Position numbers and translations under genes: made by a program. From contig NZ_JACIHE010000002.1 of the NCBI RefSeq assembly GCF_014198245.1, positions 212,178-276,177 of the forward strand: DNA of 64,000 nucleotides. Reading direction: 5' to 3'. Below, one piece after another: positions 1 through 8,471 of this stretch (positions are counted from its first letter, which is position 1; each line of letters opens with the position of its first letter). The notes under the pieces were generated by a model. It worked only from the letters and a program-made list of their open reading frames with translations, had not been told where the DNA came from and made no database searches. This DNA comes from Bradyrhizobium sp. cir1. GTDB lineage: Bacteria; Pseudomonadota; Alphaproteobacteria; Rhizobiales; Xanthobacteraceae.

Positions 1-1
1 C

Positions 2-295
2 GGCTTCGTGCATTCGCTGTTCGAGGTCGCGATCGACGCCATCAAGCGCTCCAGCGATCCGGGCGACGGCGCGGCGCTCGCGAAGGCGATCGGCGCCACC
101 AGGCTCGACACCATCGTGGGCCAGGTCGCCTTCGGCTCCAGCGCCGTGCCGCCGTTCGCCGCTAAGAACATCGCCAAGACGCCGCTGGTCGGCGGCCAGT
201 GGCGGCTCAGCGGCGACAAGTACAACATGGTGATCACGGACAACAAGCTGGCGCCGCAGATTCCGCTCGGCGGCGACATGCAGGCGCTGAGTTAG
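2..295 (+). CDS. ABC transporter substrate-binding protein, C-terminal part
   Basis: Only the last 97 residues are inside the window; the reading frame is open from base 2. The tail (TPLVGGQWRLSGDKYNMVIT) resembles the end of periplasmic Leu/Ile/Val-type binding proteins, which capture the ligand outside the inner membrane. The ABC ATPases and both permeases of the same system follow on the same strand, so this is the binding protein of that transporter. The ligand cannot be read from this fragment. Confidence 0.7.
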   Translation, partial: GFVHSLFEVAIDAIKRSSDPGDGAALAKAIGATRLDTIVGQVAFGSSAVPPFAAKNIAKTPLVGGQWRLSGDKYNMVITDNKLAPQIPLGGDMQALS

Positions 296-378
296 CGCAA
301 GCCGGCTGCTCATCGAAGGCAGAAGATGCGCGGCGCTGCTGCGCATCTCCTCTCCGCCGAAACCAGATGTGGGCGACC

Positions 379-1092
379 ATGCTCGAACTCCATGCCATCT
401 CGAAACAGTTCGGCGCCATCGTCGTTGCAGACGCGATCGACCTAACGCTGTCCTCCGGTGAGGCACTGGGCGTGATCGGGCCGAACGGGGCCGGCAAATC
501 GACCCTGTTCAACCTGATCACCGGGCTGCTGCGGCCCGATGCGGGCCGTATCGTTCTCAATGGCGCCGACATCACGAGTCTCCCGCCCGAGGCACGCTGT
601 CGCGCCGGCATCGGGCGCTCGTTCCAGATCCCGCAACCGTTCGACCATCTCTCGGTGTTCGAGAACCTTGCGGTCGCCGCGCTGTTCGGTAGCGGCCTGT
701 CGGAGGCGGATGCGATCCAGCATTGCGGCCGCATGCTCGATCTGACCGGCCTCGAAGCCAAGGCCAATCGCCTCGCGGGCAGCCTGCCGCTGCTCGATCG
801 CAAGCGGCTCGAGCTGGCGCGGGCGCTCGCCACCCGGCCGCGCACGCTGTTGCTCGACGAGATCGCGGGCGGCCTCACCGATGCCGAATGCCACGAACTG
901 GTCGAGACCATCCGCACCATCCATGCCGAAGGCGTCGGCATCATCTGGATCGAGCACGTGGTGCATGCGCTGCTCGCGGTGGTGCAGCGGCTGGTCGTCT
1001 TGAACTTTGGCAGGGTCGTCGCCCAGGGCGCACCAGTCGAGGTGATGCGCTCGCGCGAGGTCGAGACCATCTATATGGGCGTGCCGGCATGA
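379..1092 (+). CDS. livG: Branched-chain amino acid type ABC transporter ATPase (LivG-like)
   Basis: A cytoplasmic ATP-binding subunit of 237 residues. Walker A is GPNGAGKST near residue 35 and Walker B is LLLDEI. The region that normally carries the LSGGQ signature reads SLPLLDRKRLELARAL, so the canonical signature is absent; a comparable variant occurs in some LivG proteins. The tail (EHVVHALLAVVQRLVVLNFG) is typical LivG. ATG 379 is preferred because family members usually start ML-L; ATG 367 in the same frame would add four residues. The stop overlaps the start of livF (ATGA), showing translational coupling. It probably energises uptake of an amino acid or related organic acid or amide. 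Confidence 0.85.
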   Translation: MLELHAISKQFGAIVVADAIDLTLSSGEALGVIGPNGAGKSTLFNLITGLLRPDAGRIVLNGADITSLPPEARCRAGIGRSFQIPQPFDHLSVFENLAVAALFGSGLSEADAIQHCGRMLDLTGLEAKANRLAGSLPLLDRKRLELARALATRPRTLLLDEIAGGLTDAECHELVETIRTIHAEGVGIIWIEHVVHALLAVVQRLVVLNFGRVVAQGAPVEVMRSREVETIYMGVPA

Positions 1093-1793
1093 CCTCGCTG
1101 CTCAATGTCACGGCGCTCGATGCGTTCTACGGCGACTTCCAGGCGCTGTTCGGCATCGACTTCGAGCTGAACGAAGGCGAGGCGGTCGCAGTGATCGGCG
1201 CCAACGGCGCCGGCAAGTCGACCATGCTGAAATCGCTGGCGGGGCTGGTGAAGAACCGTCCCGATGCGATCCGCCTCGAGGGACGGGCGATCGGCGATGC
1301 GTCCGCCGCCAGCATCGTCCGGCTCGGCCTCGCGCTGGTGCCGGAGGGCCGCCAGCTGTTTCCCTCGCTCAGCGTCGAAGAGAACCTCTTGATCGGCGCC
1401 TATGGCGGCGAACGCAGCGCGCCGTGGGATCTCGCCGCGGTCTACCGGATGTTTCCCGTGCTGAAGGAGCGGCGGCGCAGCACTGTCACCGCGCTGTCGG
1501 GCGGGCAGCAGCAGATGGTGGCGATCGGCCGCGCGCTGATGTCCAACCCGTCGGTCCTGCTGTGCGACGAGATCAGCCTCGGCCTCGCGCCGATCGTGGT
1601 GGAGGACATCTACCGCATGCTGCCGCAGATCCGCTCTGGCGGTACCGCCGTCGTGCTGGTCGAGCAGGACATCGCCCGCGCCTTGCGGGCTTCGGATCGC
1701 TTCTACTGTTTGCAGGAGGGACGGGTGACGCTGAGCGGACGGCCTGGGGAAGTCGATCAGGACACGATCCGCGCGGCCTATTTCGGAGCATGA
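1089..1793 (+). CDS. livF: Branched-chain amino acid type ABC transporter ATPase (LivF-like)
   Basis: The second ATPase subunit, 234 residues, the usual LivF size. It has Walker A GANGAGKST, the signature LSGGQQQM followed by AIGRALM, and Walker B VLLCDEISLGLAP. It starts at the ATG that overlaps the livG stop by four bases and is followed seven bases later by the first permease. It works as a heterodimer with LivG under the LivH/LivM channel. Confidence 0.88.
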   Translation: MTSLLNVTALDAFYGDFQALFGIDFELNEGEAVAVIGANGAGKSTMLKSLAGLVKNRPDAIRLEGRAIGDASAASIVRLGLALVPEGRQLFPSLSVEENLLIGAYGGERSAPWDLAAVYRMFPVLKERRRSTVTALSGGQQQMVAIGRALMSNPSVLLCDEISLGLAPIVVEDIYRMLPQIRSGGTAVVLVEQDIARALRASDRFYCLQEGRVTLSGRPGEVDQDTIRAAYFGA

Positions 1794-1800
1794 GGGAGCG

Positions 1801-2667
1801 ATGAGCGGGTTCGACACCATCATCGAAGGCGTGCTGCTCGGCGGCGTCTATGCGCTGTTCGCGCTCGGCCTGTCGCTGATCTTCGGCATCATGCGCCTGG
1901 TCAATCTGGCGCATGGCGATCTGATCCTGCTTGCCGCCTATCTGGTGCTCAGCGCCACCACCGCGCTCGGTCTGCCGCTTGCGGCCGCATCCCTGCTGGT
2001 CGTCATCGCGATGTTCGTGCTCGGCTTCGTGCTGCAGCGGCTGGTGCTGGAGCGGGTGCTCGGCAACGACATCCTGCCGCCGCTGCTCGTCACCTTCGGC
2101 CTGTCGATCGTGATCCAGAACGGACTGCTGCTCGGCTACGGCGCCGACAGCCGCAGGCTGCAGGCAGGCGCCTTCGAATCCTCATCGGTGGCGCTCGCCC
2201 CCGGCCTGAGCGTCGGGCTGGCGCCGCTGACCGCGCTGGTGACGGCGGTTGCCGCCGTCGCGCTGCTCCAGCTCATCTTCTATCGCACCTCGCTCGGCCG
2301 CGCCTTCCGCGCCACTGCGGATAATCCTGAGATCGCGCAGTTGATGGGCATCAACGAGCGCAATGTCTACGCCATCGCGGTCGGACTGTCGCTCGCAGTG
2401 TCGGTGATCGCCGCTGTTGTGCTCGGTATCCGCGCCAGCTTCGATCCGTCGATCGGACCGGCGCGGCTGCTCTACGCATTCGAGGCGGTAATCATCGGCG
2501 GGCTCGGCAGCCTGTGGGGGACGCTGGCGGGCGGCATCGTGCTAGGGCTGGCGCAGGCGATCGGAGGGCGGATCAATCCGGAATGGCAGATCCTGGCCGG
2601 CCATCTCGCCTTTCTTACCGTTCTGATGGTGCGGCCGCGCGGGCTGTTCCCGGCGAGGCGCACATGA
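1801..2667 (+). CDS. livH: Branched-chain amino acid type ABC transporter permease (LivH-like)
   Basis: An inner-membrane permease of 288 residues with about eight hydrophobic segments. Family features are GGVYALFALGLSLIFGIMRL near the N-terminus and FEAVIIGGLGSLWGTLAGG near the C-terminus, the region known to contact the ATPases. A GAGGGAGCG sequence lies just before the ATG. The stop overlaps the livM start, as expected for a coupled operon. It forms the translocation path with LivM. Confidence 0.88.
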   Translation: MSGFDTIIEGVLLGGVYALFALGLSLIFGIMRLVNLAHGDLILLAAYLVLSATTALGLPLAAASLLVVIAMFVLGFVLQRLVLERVLGNDILPPLLVTFGLSIVIQNGLLLGYGADSRRLQAGAFESSSVALAPGLSVGLAPLTALVTAVAAVALLQLIFYRTSLGRAFRATADNPEIAQLMGINERNVYAIAVGLSLAVSVIAAVVLGIRASFDPSIGPARLLYAFEAVIIGGLGSLWGTLAGGIVLGLAQAIGGRINPEWQILAGHLAFLTVLMVRPRGLFPARRT

Positions 2668-3776
2668 GCGTCGAAAGCATCCCTATCCCTGCAAGCCGCA
2701 AGCAGCGCCCGGCCGATGCGCCGGTGTGGCAGGTTCGGGTCGGCACACGGCTATCGCGCGTCGCGGCCGTGGCCGGCATCGCGCTGATTGTGGCGCTGGC
2801 CGCGCTGCCCGCGATCGCCTCGCGCAACCTGATCCAGGATCTGATCTTCGTCTTCACCATGCTGACCTTGGCACAGCTCTGGAACGTGCTGGCCGGGTGG
2901 GGCGGACTGATATCGGTCGGGCAGCAGGCGTTTGTCGGGCTCGGCGCCTATGCGCTGTTTGCCGGCATCGTGATGGCCGGGCTCGATCCGGTTGCCGCGA
3001 TCCCGCTGGCCGGACTGTTCGCGGCGCTGATCGCGGCGGTGCTCGGGCCGCTGCTGTTCAGGCTAGAAGGGCCATATTTCGCGATCGGCAGCTGGGTCGC
3101 CGCCGAAGCGCTGCGGCTGATCTGCGCCCAGTTCAAGTCGCTCGGCGGCGGCACCGGGATGTCGATCTTGCCGGGCGAACTGTCGCAGATGGTCGGTCTG
3201 AAGGCGGTGCAGGCGCTGCTTGGCCTGCGCCCGGCAGCCGCGCGTGACGTGCTGGTTTACTGGCTGGCCCTGCTGCTCGCCGTGCTGATCACGCTCGGCA
3301 TCTACGCCTTCATGCGCTCGCACCACGGCCTTGCGCTGGCCGCGAGCCGTGACAACGCAGCGGCGGCGCGCAGCGTCGGCGTCCGCACCGCGCGGACTCG
3401 CCACGTGCTTTGGATCGCAGTCGCGTTCGCCACCGGCATGGTCGGCGCCGTGGTTTATTTGCAGAAGGCCCGTATTTCGCCTGACGCGGCCTTCAGCGTC
3501 ACCGACTGGACCGCCTATGTCATCTTCATCGTAGTGATCGGCGGGGTGCGCACCATCGAAGGTCCGATGGTCGGCGTGCTGCTGCTGTGGGGGCTCGTCA
3601 CGTATCTCGCCCAGTATGGCAGTCTCTATCTGGTCGTGCTCGGCACACTCGCCATCTTGATCATGCTGTTCATGCCCAATGGCGTGTGGGGCGCGGCAGC
3701 TCGACGCTGGCAATTGCAGCTATTCCCGACACGACGCCGGCTCGGCCGCAGCGAGTCCGGACGAATGCCATTCTGA
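2664..3776 (+). CDS. livM: Branched-chain amino acid type ABC transporter permease (LivM-like)
   Basis: The second permease, 370 residues. A hydrophilic N-terminal stretch of about 30 residues precedes the membrane segments. Typical LivM sequences are AQLWNVLAGWGGLISVGQQA and the C-terminal VIGGVRTIEGPMVGVLLLWG. The ATG at 2664 overlaps the livH stop. It is the last gene of the ABC operon; what follows is a run of remnants, so the operon ends here. Confidence 0.87.
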   Translation: MSVESIPIPASRKQRPADAPVWQVRVGTRLSRVAAVAGIALIVALAALPAIASRNLIQDLIFVFTMLTLAQLWNVLAGWGGLISVGQQAFVGLGAYALFAGIVMAGLDPVAAIPLAGLFAALIAAVLGPLLFRLEGPYFAIGSWVAAEALRLICAQFKSLGGGTGMSILPGELSQMVGLKAVQALLGLRPAAARDVLVYWLALLLAVLITLGIYAFMRSHHGLALAASRDNAAAARSVGVRTARTRHVLWIAVAFATGMVGAVVYLQKARISPDAAFSVTDWTAYVIFIVVIGGVRTIEGPMVGVLLLWGLVTYLAQYGSLYLVVLGTLAILIMLFMPNGVWGAAARRWQLQLFPTRRRLGRSESGRMPF

Positions 3777-3898
3777 CCAACGTTGTGTCGGGTATCCTCG
3801 TCCATTCAGGAGCGCCGCCGGTCCGTCTTTGACGCGTTCAGGCGTCCAAGAGGTTTAATTGCCCAAGCCGCTCAAGCCGTTACCGTTTGGATCTGATG

Positions 3899-4047
3899 GA
3901 TCCGCGAGGGATTTCGCTCCTTGCTTGCGGATGTGCCCATCATCATCGACGGTGGCGTCACGAGCCATGCGGAAGCTAATCTAGACACTATCTGGCACAT
4001 GTGGACGGCTTGATGTTGGGGCAGGCGGGCTATCTCGCACCGGATCA
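3899..4047 (+). pseudogene. tRNA-dihydrouridine synthase (DusA-like) fragment
   Basis: The plus strand reads IREGFRSLLADVPIIIDGGV then SHAEANL, and after a shift of reading frame near 3997 continues HVDGLMLGQAGYLAPDH. This matches the region of DusA with the I-DGGI strand and the HVDGVMLGRAAY segment that binds FMN phosphate. Only about 50 codons of a roughly 330-codon gene remain, and the frame is broken, so it is dead. It ends exactly where the metallohydrolase fragment begins, which marks an old deletion or recombination junction. Confidence 0.6.
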
Positions 4048-4907
4048 TGGTCGGCGAGACCGAGGAGCTGCGGTTGATGAATCCGGTCGAAGCGGCCGAG
4101 GTGGCGGATGCCAACCGCGATCTCATCGTCGGCATCAAGGTGCGCGCCGGCCTGCATTCCTCGGGCACCTCGGGCGCGGTGCCGCTCGACATCGCGCTCG
4201 AGGTAGCGAACCAGGTCGGCATGCCGCTGATGGCGCATATCGACCATCCGCCGCCGAGCTATGAGGATGTGTTGGCGCGGCTGCGTCCCGGCAACGTGCT
4301 GACCCACGCGTTGCGCCCATTCCCCAATACCCCGGCGACGGCGCAAGGCACGGTGAAGAAAGCGGTGCTGGAGGCGCGCGAGCGCGGCGTGCTGTTCGAC
4401 ATCGGCCACGGCAAGGGCTCGTTCGCGTTCAAGACCGCGCGCGCCATGCTCGCCAACGGCTTCTATCCGGACACCATCTCCTCCGACATCCATCAGCTCT
4501 GTATCGACGGTCCCGCCTTCGACCAGGTGACGACCATGTCGAAATTCCTGTGCATGGGCATGGACCTGCCGGACGTGATCGCGGCGTCGACCGTGAATGC
4601 GGCGATGGCGCTGCGACGTCCCGAGCTCGGCAGCCTCAAGGTGGGCAGCGTCGGCGACGCCACGCTGATTTCGGTGAAGCAGGGCCAGTTCGACTACGAA
4701 GACGTCCTCGGCGAGCACCTGACGGGGAATCGCAAGATCGTGTCCGAAGGTGTCGTCATCGGCGGCCCGCTGGTGGCATCCGAATTGATGATCGCTAGCC
4801 CTGCTCGCGATAGAATTGCAGCAGCCGCGCGCCCGCCGGCGAAAGCCAGTCGGGCGCCCCGGCGATGTAGCCTTCGACGCGGCCGCTCGTCCCGACCAGA
4901 TAGGTGA
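4047..4907 (+). pseudogene. Amidohydrolase/deacetylase-family metallohydrolase, N-terminally truncated
   Basis: The frame carries the C-terminal two thirds of a dihydroorotase-like (amidohydrolase superfamily) metallohydrolase. Visible are IVGIKVRAG (a likely metal-bridging lysine strand), LMAHIDHPP, LTHALRPFPN, DIGHGKGSFAF and DTISSDIHQL (probable histidine and aspartate ligands). The N-terminal HxH strand and about 100 residues are missing, replaced by the dus remnant. The C-terminal end runs on antisense into the TlpA-like gene, so the original stop also seems lost. The ATG at 4047 is an internal methionine, not a family start. A shortened product could be made, but I expect no activity. 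Confidence 0.65.
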
Positions 4908-5391
4908 TGGGCATGCCGACCAGCGAGAACGTCGCGCTGGAGGCTTCGGCCGCCGCGCCGTAAGCATCGACATAGCAGGCGAGATTCTGCACGGCGAGGC
5001 CGCCGAGAAACGCGCGGATCTTGCGCAGGTCTTTGCTGTCCGTGCAGATCGCAACGATATCGGGCCGGTCGGACCGTGAGGCGGCAAGGCTTGCGAGCAT
5101 CGGCAGATCGAGCTTGCAGGCGGCGCACCAGGTCGCCCAGAAGTTCACCAATGTGATGTGGCCCGGCTTTGCCGTCACGATGACGTCCTTGCCGTGCACG
5201 TTCTGAAGCCTGAGCTGCGGCATCAATGCGCGCGGGCGGACCACCGTGAACTGGCTGCGGCCGGCCTCGAACACCGGCGGCCAGCTGTCCTGCGCGCGGG
5301 CCGCGCCCGGGACAGCGAGCGAGGCTGCCGCAGCCATCAGCATCGATCGCCGCGACAGCGTGGGACCGCTTTCGCGCTCCTTGTCACGCAT
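4795..5391 (-). CDS. TlpA-like thioredoxin-fold protein with Tat-type signal
   Basis: A 198-residue exported thioredoxin-like protein. Residues 13-19 (SRRSMLM) followed by an alanine-rich stretch form a twin-arginine signal, with probable cleavage after ARA at residue 33. The redox centre WCAAC is at residues 88-92 in NFWATWCAAC, as in TlpA/ResA proteins that reduce periplasmic disulfides. The cis-proline region is GMPITYL. The start overlaps the end of the DsrE-like gene by eight bases, so the two are cotranscribed. The partner and substrate are unknown. Confidence 0.8.
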   Translation of the reverse strand: MRDKERESGPTLSRRSMLMAAAASLAVPGAARAQDSWPPVFEAGRSQFTVVRPRALMPQLRLQNVHGKDVIVTAKPGHITLVNFWATWCAACKLDLPMLASLAASRSDRPDIVAICTDSKDLRKIRAFLGGLAVQNLACYVDAYGAAAEASSATFSLVGMPITYLVGTSGRVEGYIAGAPDWLSPAGARLLQFYREQG

Positions 5392-5845
5392 GGATATAGG
5401 CCCAACCCTTCAGCTGCAGATCGACGACCCGGCCGATGCCGAAGGGCACGAGGCTCGCGCCCGGGATCAGCGCGATCGAGACCTGCTCCTTGGCCTCCGC
5501 GATCGCCTTTGACGAGGCGCACATGCTGTAGGTGAGGTTAGGCAGCGATTGCCGCAGCGTCGCGAGCGGCTCGATGAGCGGGGTCTTGTCGGCGCGGAAG
5601 ACGTCGATGCCCTTGCCGTTGGCGACGACCTCGATCAGCAGCCGCGCGCCTCTGTCGGCAAAATGCTTGGAGAGGTTGGCCGAGTAGCTGACCGCATGAC
5701 CCATGACGTAGGGCTCGTTGCTGTCGATCAGGATGACGACGCCCTCAGTGAGGCGATCCTCCTTGGCGGCGGCGCCGCCGGCCGTGAGGATCGATACGCC
5801 GGCGAGCAGGCCCCTGCGGGACATACGATTGAAAAGTGTCGTCAC
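5384..5845 (-). CDS. DsrE/DsrF-like family protein with Tat-type signal
   Basis: A protein of 153 residues. The N-terminus MSRRGLLAGVSILTAGGAAA (residues 8-27) looks like a twin-arginine signal. The mature part has the Rossmann-like DsrE layout, with strands around VVILIDSNEP, LLIEVVANGKGIDVF and LIPGASLVPFGI, and a cysteine (SMCASS) in the usual place of the sulfur-carrying Cys. DsrE-like proteins carry or sense persulfide sulfur. Coupling to a TlpA-like gene and nearness to DoxX suggest an extracytoplasmic thiol or sulfur redox role, which is inference. The start could also be the Met at residue 8. Confidence 0.65.
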   Translation of the reverse strand: MTTLFNRMSRRGLLAGVSILTAGGAAAKEDRLTEGVVILIDSNEPYVMGHAVSYSANLSKHFADRGARLLIEVVANGKGIDVFRADKTPLIEPLATLRQSLPNLTYSMCASSKAIAEAKEQVSIALIPGASLVPFGIGRVVDLQLKGWAYIHA

Positions 5846-5866
5846 GTTAGCGTGCCTGCTATCGCA

Positions 5867-6295
5867 TCAGAACTGGCGCGGTGCGATCGGCGCTTTGCTG
5901 TTACGTCCCCACAGCACGAAGAGGCTGAGCGCGAGCAGGACGAGGTTGAGCGGTGTTGTCGCAGCTTCGCCGCGCGAGAGATGGAAGACGAATGCGAACA
6001 CCTGCAGCACGGAGCAGCCCAGCGCGGCCAACACAGTCAGTTGCGGCAGGATCCGGGTCAGGGCCGGCAGAAGAATGCCGATGCCACCGGCGAGATCGAC
6101 CAGGGCGACGAAACGGACGAACGTTGGGGAATACTCGCCCGCAAATGGCATCATCGCGGCTAGCTCCGGAATCGGCGTGGTCAGCTTGACGAACCCCGCC
6201 GAGACGAAGACGGCGGCGAGGACGATCTGGGCGGCCCAGAGGCCGATGCGGAGGGCGCGGCCGGGGGTGGCGGTCTCGAAGGTGGTGGTGGACAT
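5867..6295 (-). CDS. DoxX-family membrane protein
   Basis: A four-helix inner-membrane protein of 142 residues. The first helix has the family pattern IVLAAVFVSAGFVKL, followed by LVDLAGGIGILLPALTRI and two further helices. The ATG at 6295 is chosen because a GGAGAA ribosome-binding site lies six bases upstream; an upstream in-frame start lacks one. DoxX proteins are linked to quinone or sulfur redox chemistry, but no precise reaction is assigned. It heads a minus-strand set with the DsrE-like and TlpA-like genes and faces a LysR gene about 100 bases away. Confidence 0.8.
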   Translation of the reverse strand: MSTTTFETATPGRALRIGLWAAQIVLAAVFVSAGFVKLTTPIPELAAMMPFAGEYSPTFVRFVALVDLAGGIGILLPALTRILPQLTVLAALGCSVLQVFAFVFHLSRGEAATTPLNLVLLALSLFVLWGRNSKAPIAPRQF

Positions 6296-6398
6296 GACGG
6301 TTCTCCGGAATGTGAAGGTTGCCACCATTTGATAGTTTCATCGTTTTTGATCATTATCCGTTTTGGGACTAGTTCATTTCCTGGATGTCAATGATCCC

Positions 6399-7283
6399 AT
6401 GGATTCCCTCGTCAGCATGCGGGTGTTTTGCCTGGTCGCGGAGCTGAAAAGCTTTGCCGCTGCGGCCGCGCGCCTGCGTATCTCGCCTGCCATGGCGAGC
6501 AAGCATGTGATGCAGCTCGAGAAGCGGTTGGGCACGCGACTGCTCAACCGGACCAGCCGGCGCGTCAGCCTGAGCGAGAGCGGCGCGCTCTATTTCGAGC
6601 AGGCGCGGCAGATGCTGGATTCGCTCGACGAGGTTGAAGCTGCCGTCAGCAAGGCTACCGTCGTTCCGCGCGGCACGCTGCGGTTGACTGCACCGGTGTG
6701 GATGGCAAATGCGATGTTTGCGGGCGTGCTGGCGGACTACCAGGCCCGCTATCCCGAGGTGCGCCTCGACATCGATCTCAGCGGCCGGCTGGTCAATCTC
6801 GTCGAGGAGGGATTCGATCTCGCCTTGCGCGCGACCGGCAAGCTCGATGAGGCGCTGATCGCGCGCCCCATCGCCAGCGTCGTGTTCTACATGGTGGCCG
6901 CTCCGGTCTTTCTGAAACGCGCCGGCCGTCCGGAAACCCTCGCCGATCTCTCGGGCCTCCCCCTGTTGGAGTACGCGCCCTTTCCCGTCGAGGGCTTCTC
7001 CTTTACCGGCAAGCATGGCCCCGAAAGCGTCAAGCTCAATCCGGTGCTGCGTAGCGTTAACGAAACGCTGCTGCATATGGCGGCGCTGGAAGGCATGGGG
7101 CTCGCCTTCCTTCCGAAATGGCTGGTCGCCGACGACATCGCGGCCGGACGGCTCGAGCACGTCTTGCCCGACGCCGTCGTCTTCGAGGGGCGCCTCTTCG
7201 CGGTCTATCCCAGCCGCAAATATCTCTCCGCGAAGGTGCGGACCTTCATCGACTTCGTCGCCGCCGACAAGCGGATGGGATAG
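6399..7283 (+). CDS. LysR-family transcriptional regulator
   Basis: A 294-residue regulator with the winged helix-turn-helix at residues 1-60 (FAAAAARLRISPAMASKHVM) and a LysR effector domain. RLLNRTSRRVSLSESG-type sequence places it in the broad CrgA/DmlR-like branch. The ATG at 6399 gives the usual short N-terminus; an upstream TTG is less likely. It is divergent from doxX, so the 103-base gap probably contains its operators and it likely controls the doxX-dsrE-tlpA set. The effector is unknown. Confidence 0.85.
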   Translation: MDSLVSMRVFCLVAELKSFAAAAARLRISPAMASKHVMQLEKRLGTRLLNRTSRRVSLSESGALYFEQARQMLDSLDEVEAAVSKATVVPRGTLRLTAPVWMANAMFAGVLADYQARYPEVRLDIDLSGRLVNLVEEGFDLALRATGKLDEALIARPIASVVFYMVAAPVFLKRAGRPETLADLSGLPLLEYAPFPVEGFSFTGKHGPESVKLNPVLRSVNETLLHMAALEGMGLAFLPKWLVADDIAAGRLEHVLPDAVVFEGRLFAVYPSRKYLSAKVRTFIDFVAADKRMG

Positions 7284-7313
7284 CAGGCGTGCCAGATCGC
7301 GCGTCGGCGAGCC

Positions 7314-7403
7314 CAGTGGACAAAAGCCCAAGGTCGCGTCGAGGCTGAGCGACTCGTCTCTATCGACGAGACCTGGACCAGGACCGATATGGCTCGGTTC
7401 TAG
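7314..7403 (+). pseudogene. IS630-family transposase fragment
   Basis: Thirty codons read QWTKAQGRVEAERLVSIDET and then WTRTDMARF before a stop. This is the segment of IS630-type transposases around the first catalytic aspartate (consensus RLVFIDETWTKTNM). Nothing else of the transposase remains. The stop lies in a CTAG, the usual IS630 target, at the junction with the alpha/beta hydrolase remnant. It differs from the complete IS630 element at 54.2 kb. Confidence 0.6.
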
Positions 7404-7640
7404 TCGCGCCCCGCCTCCATGATCGCTTTCGCAAGACGCGCCGGATCGGAGCACAGGTCGTGGCTTCCTGATACCTGCACCAGGCGGAACAGGTCGAGCT
7501 TCTCCGACAGCCGCGGATGCCAGCCATAGCTGTGCTGGCAGCGCGGTCCCCTCGGTGCAGTTGATATAGGACTTTGCCAGTGGCATCTCAGCCGGATTGG
7601 CCTTCAGCGCGATCTTGTCGGTGAAAGTTGCGTGTCAATC
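7400..7640 (-). pseudogene. Alpha/beta hydrolase, C-terminal remnant
   Basis: The minus strand reads TDKIALKANPAEMPLAKSYI then NCT, and after a frameshift continues HSYGWHPRLSEKLDLFRLVQ, VSGSHDLCSDPARLAKAIME and AGRD before a stop. The G-HD motif is the catalytic-histidine loop of alpha/beta hydrolases. The N-terminal two thirds with the nucleophile are gone and the frame is broken, so it is not functional. The order next to an IS630 scrap suggests IS-mediated loss. Confidence 0.6.
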
Positions 7641-7772
7641 GCCGAGCCATTTGACCCCGATCTGCGTCCAACGCTGACCCCACCCACTGTGTCTGAAGGT
7701 ATTGCCAATACAAAGGATCTCGAGTTTCCGGACCGCTGGAATCAGTGATTGCGCGCTGACGCCAACATCTTC

Positions 7773-8369
7773 TCAATGCGGTGGACTGCGCCGCAGCTTC
7801 CAGCATGGCACCATTCGCTCAAGTGAACTCTGAGGTGTAAAGACCTCGTGCACTACAACCGCTGCAACGTGCGTCAGTAGCATGCCGTAAACAGCCCACG
7901 CACCCCAATCGTGAATGGTCTGTCCGAGCTTTGACAAGATCTCGTCTAGGGGGACTATCCGCGGCCAAGAAAAGAGGCCGAAGAAGGAAAGCGGATAGCC
8001 ACCAGCTCCTGAAAATAGATAGCCGGAGATGGGCATGATTATCATCAGGAGATATAGGAACAGGTGCACTCCGCGAGCGGCCGCGCGAGTAACGACAGTG
8101 CTGTGCGCCATCTCAGTCGGCCCTGGCACCAGTAAGCGGTAGGCAATCCGGGGTACGATCAGAAGAAGCGCGATCATGCCGAAGGACTTATGGACCTCAA
8201 GCAAGGTTCGCCGTAGCGAAGTGCCTGGGAGCTGGAACGACGCCCAGAAACCGAGCACGACTGCAACGATGATGATGACGGCCATGCTCCAGTGGAAGGC
8301 GCGTTGCACATGATCGTAGACCTCTCTTGAAGACTCGTCGGCGGTTTCTGGCTGGGACAATTCTGACAC
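7773..8369 (-). CDS. Cytochrome b561-family membrane protein
   Basis: A diheme-type b561 protein of about 198 residues with four helices. Candidate heme histidines lie in RAFHWSMAV, EVHKSFGMI, GVHLFLYLLM and IHDWGAWAVYGMLLTHVAAV. Such proteins pass electrons from the quinol pool. The open frame extends upstream past the divergent LysR start; the GTG at 8369 is proposed because it leaves a normal short N-terminus and a 102-base promoter gap, but it has no strong ribosome-binding site, so the start is uncertain. Base composition is lower in GC than the neighbours, hinting at transfer. Confidence 0.75.
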   Translation of the reverse strand: MSELSQPETADESSREVYDHVQRAFHWSMAVIIIVAVVLGFWASFQLPGTSLRRTLLEVHKSFGMIALLLIVPRIAYRLLVPGPTEMAHSTVVTRAAARGVHLFLYLLMIIMPISGYLFSGAGGYPLSFFGLFSWPRIVPLDEILSKLGQTIHDWGAWAVYGMLLTHVAAVVVHEVFTPQSSLERMVPCWKLRRSPPH

Positions 8370-8471
8370 AGGCCTATCGCAATTTTGAATGGAGTTACTT
8401 GGATTGAAATTAGATTCGGCGCTACGCTGCGAGCAAACGCGAAAAATTTGTTCGTCAGTTGAGAGGTTCTC

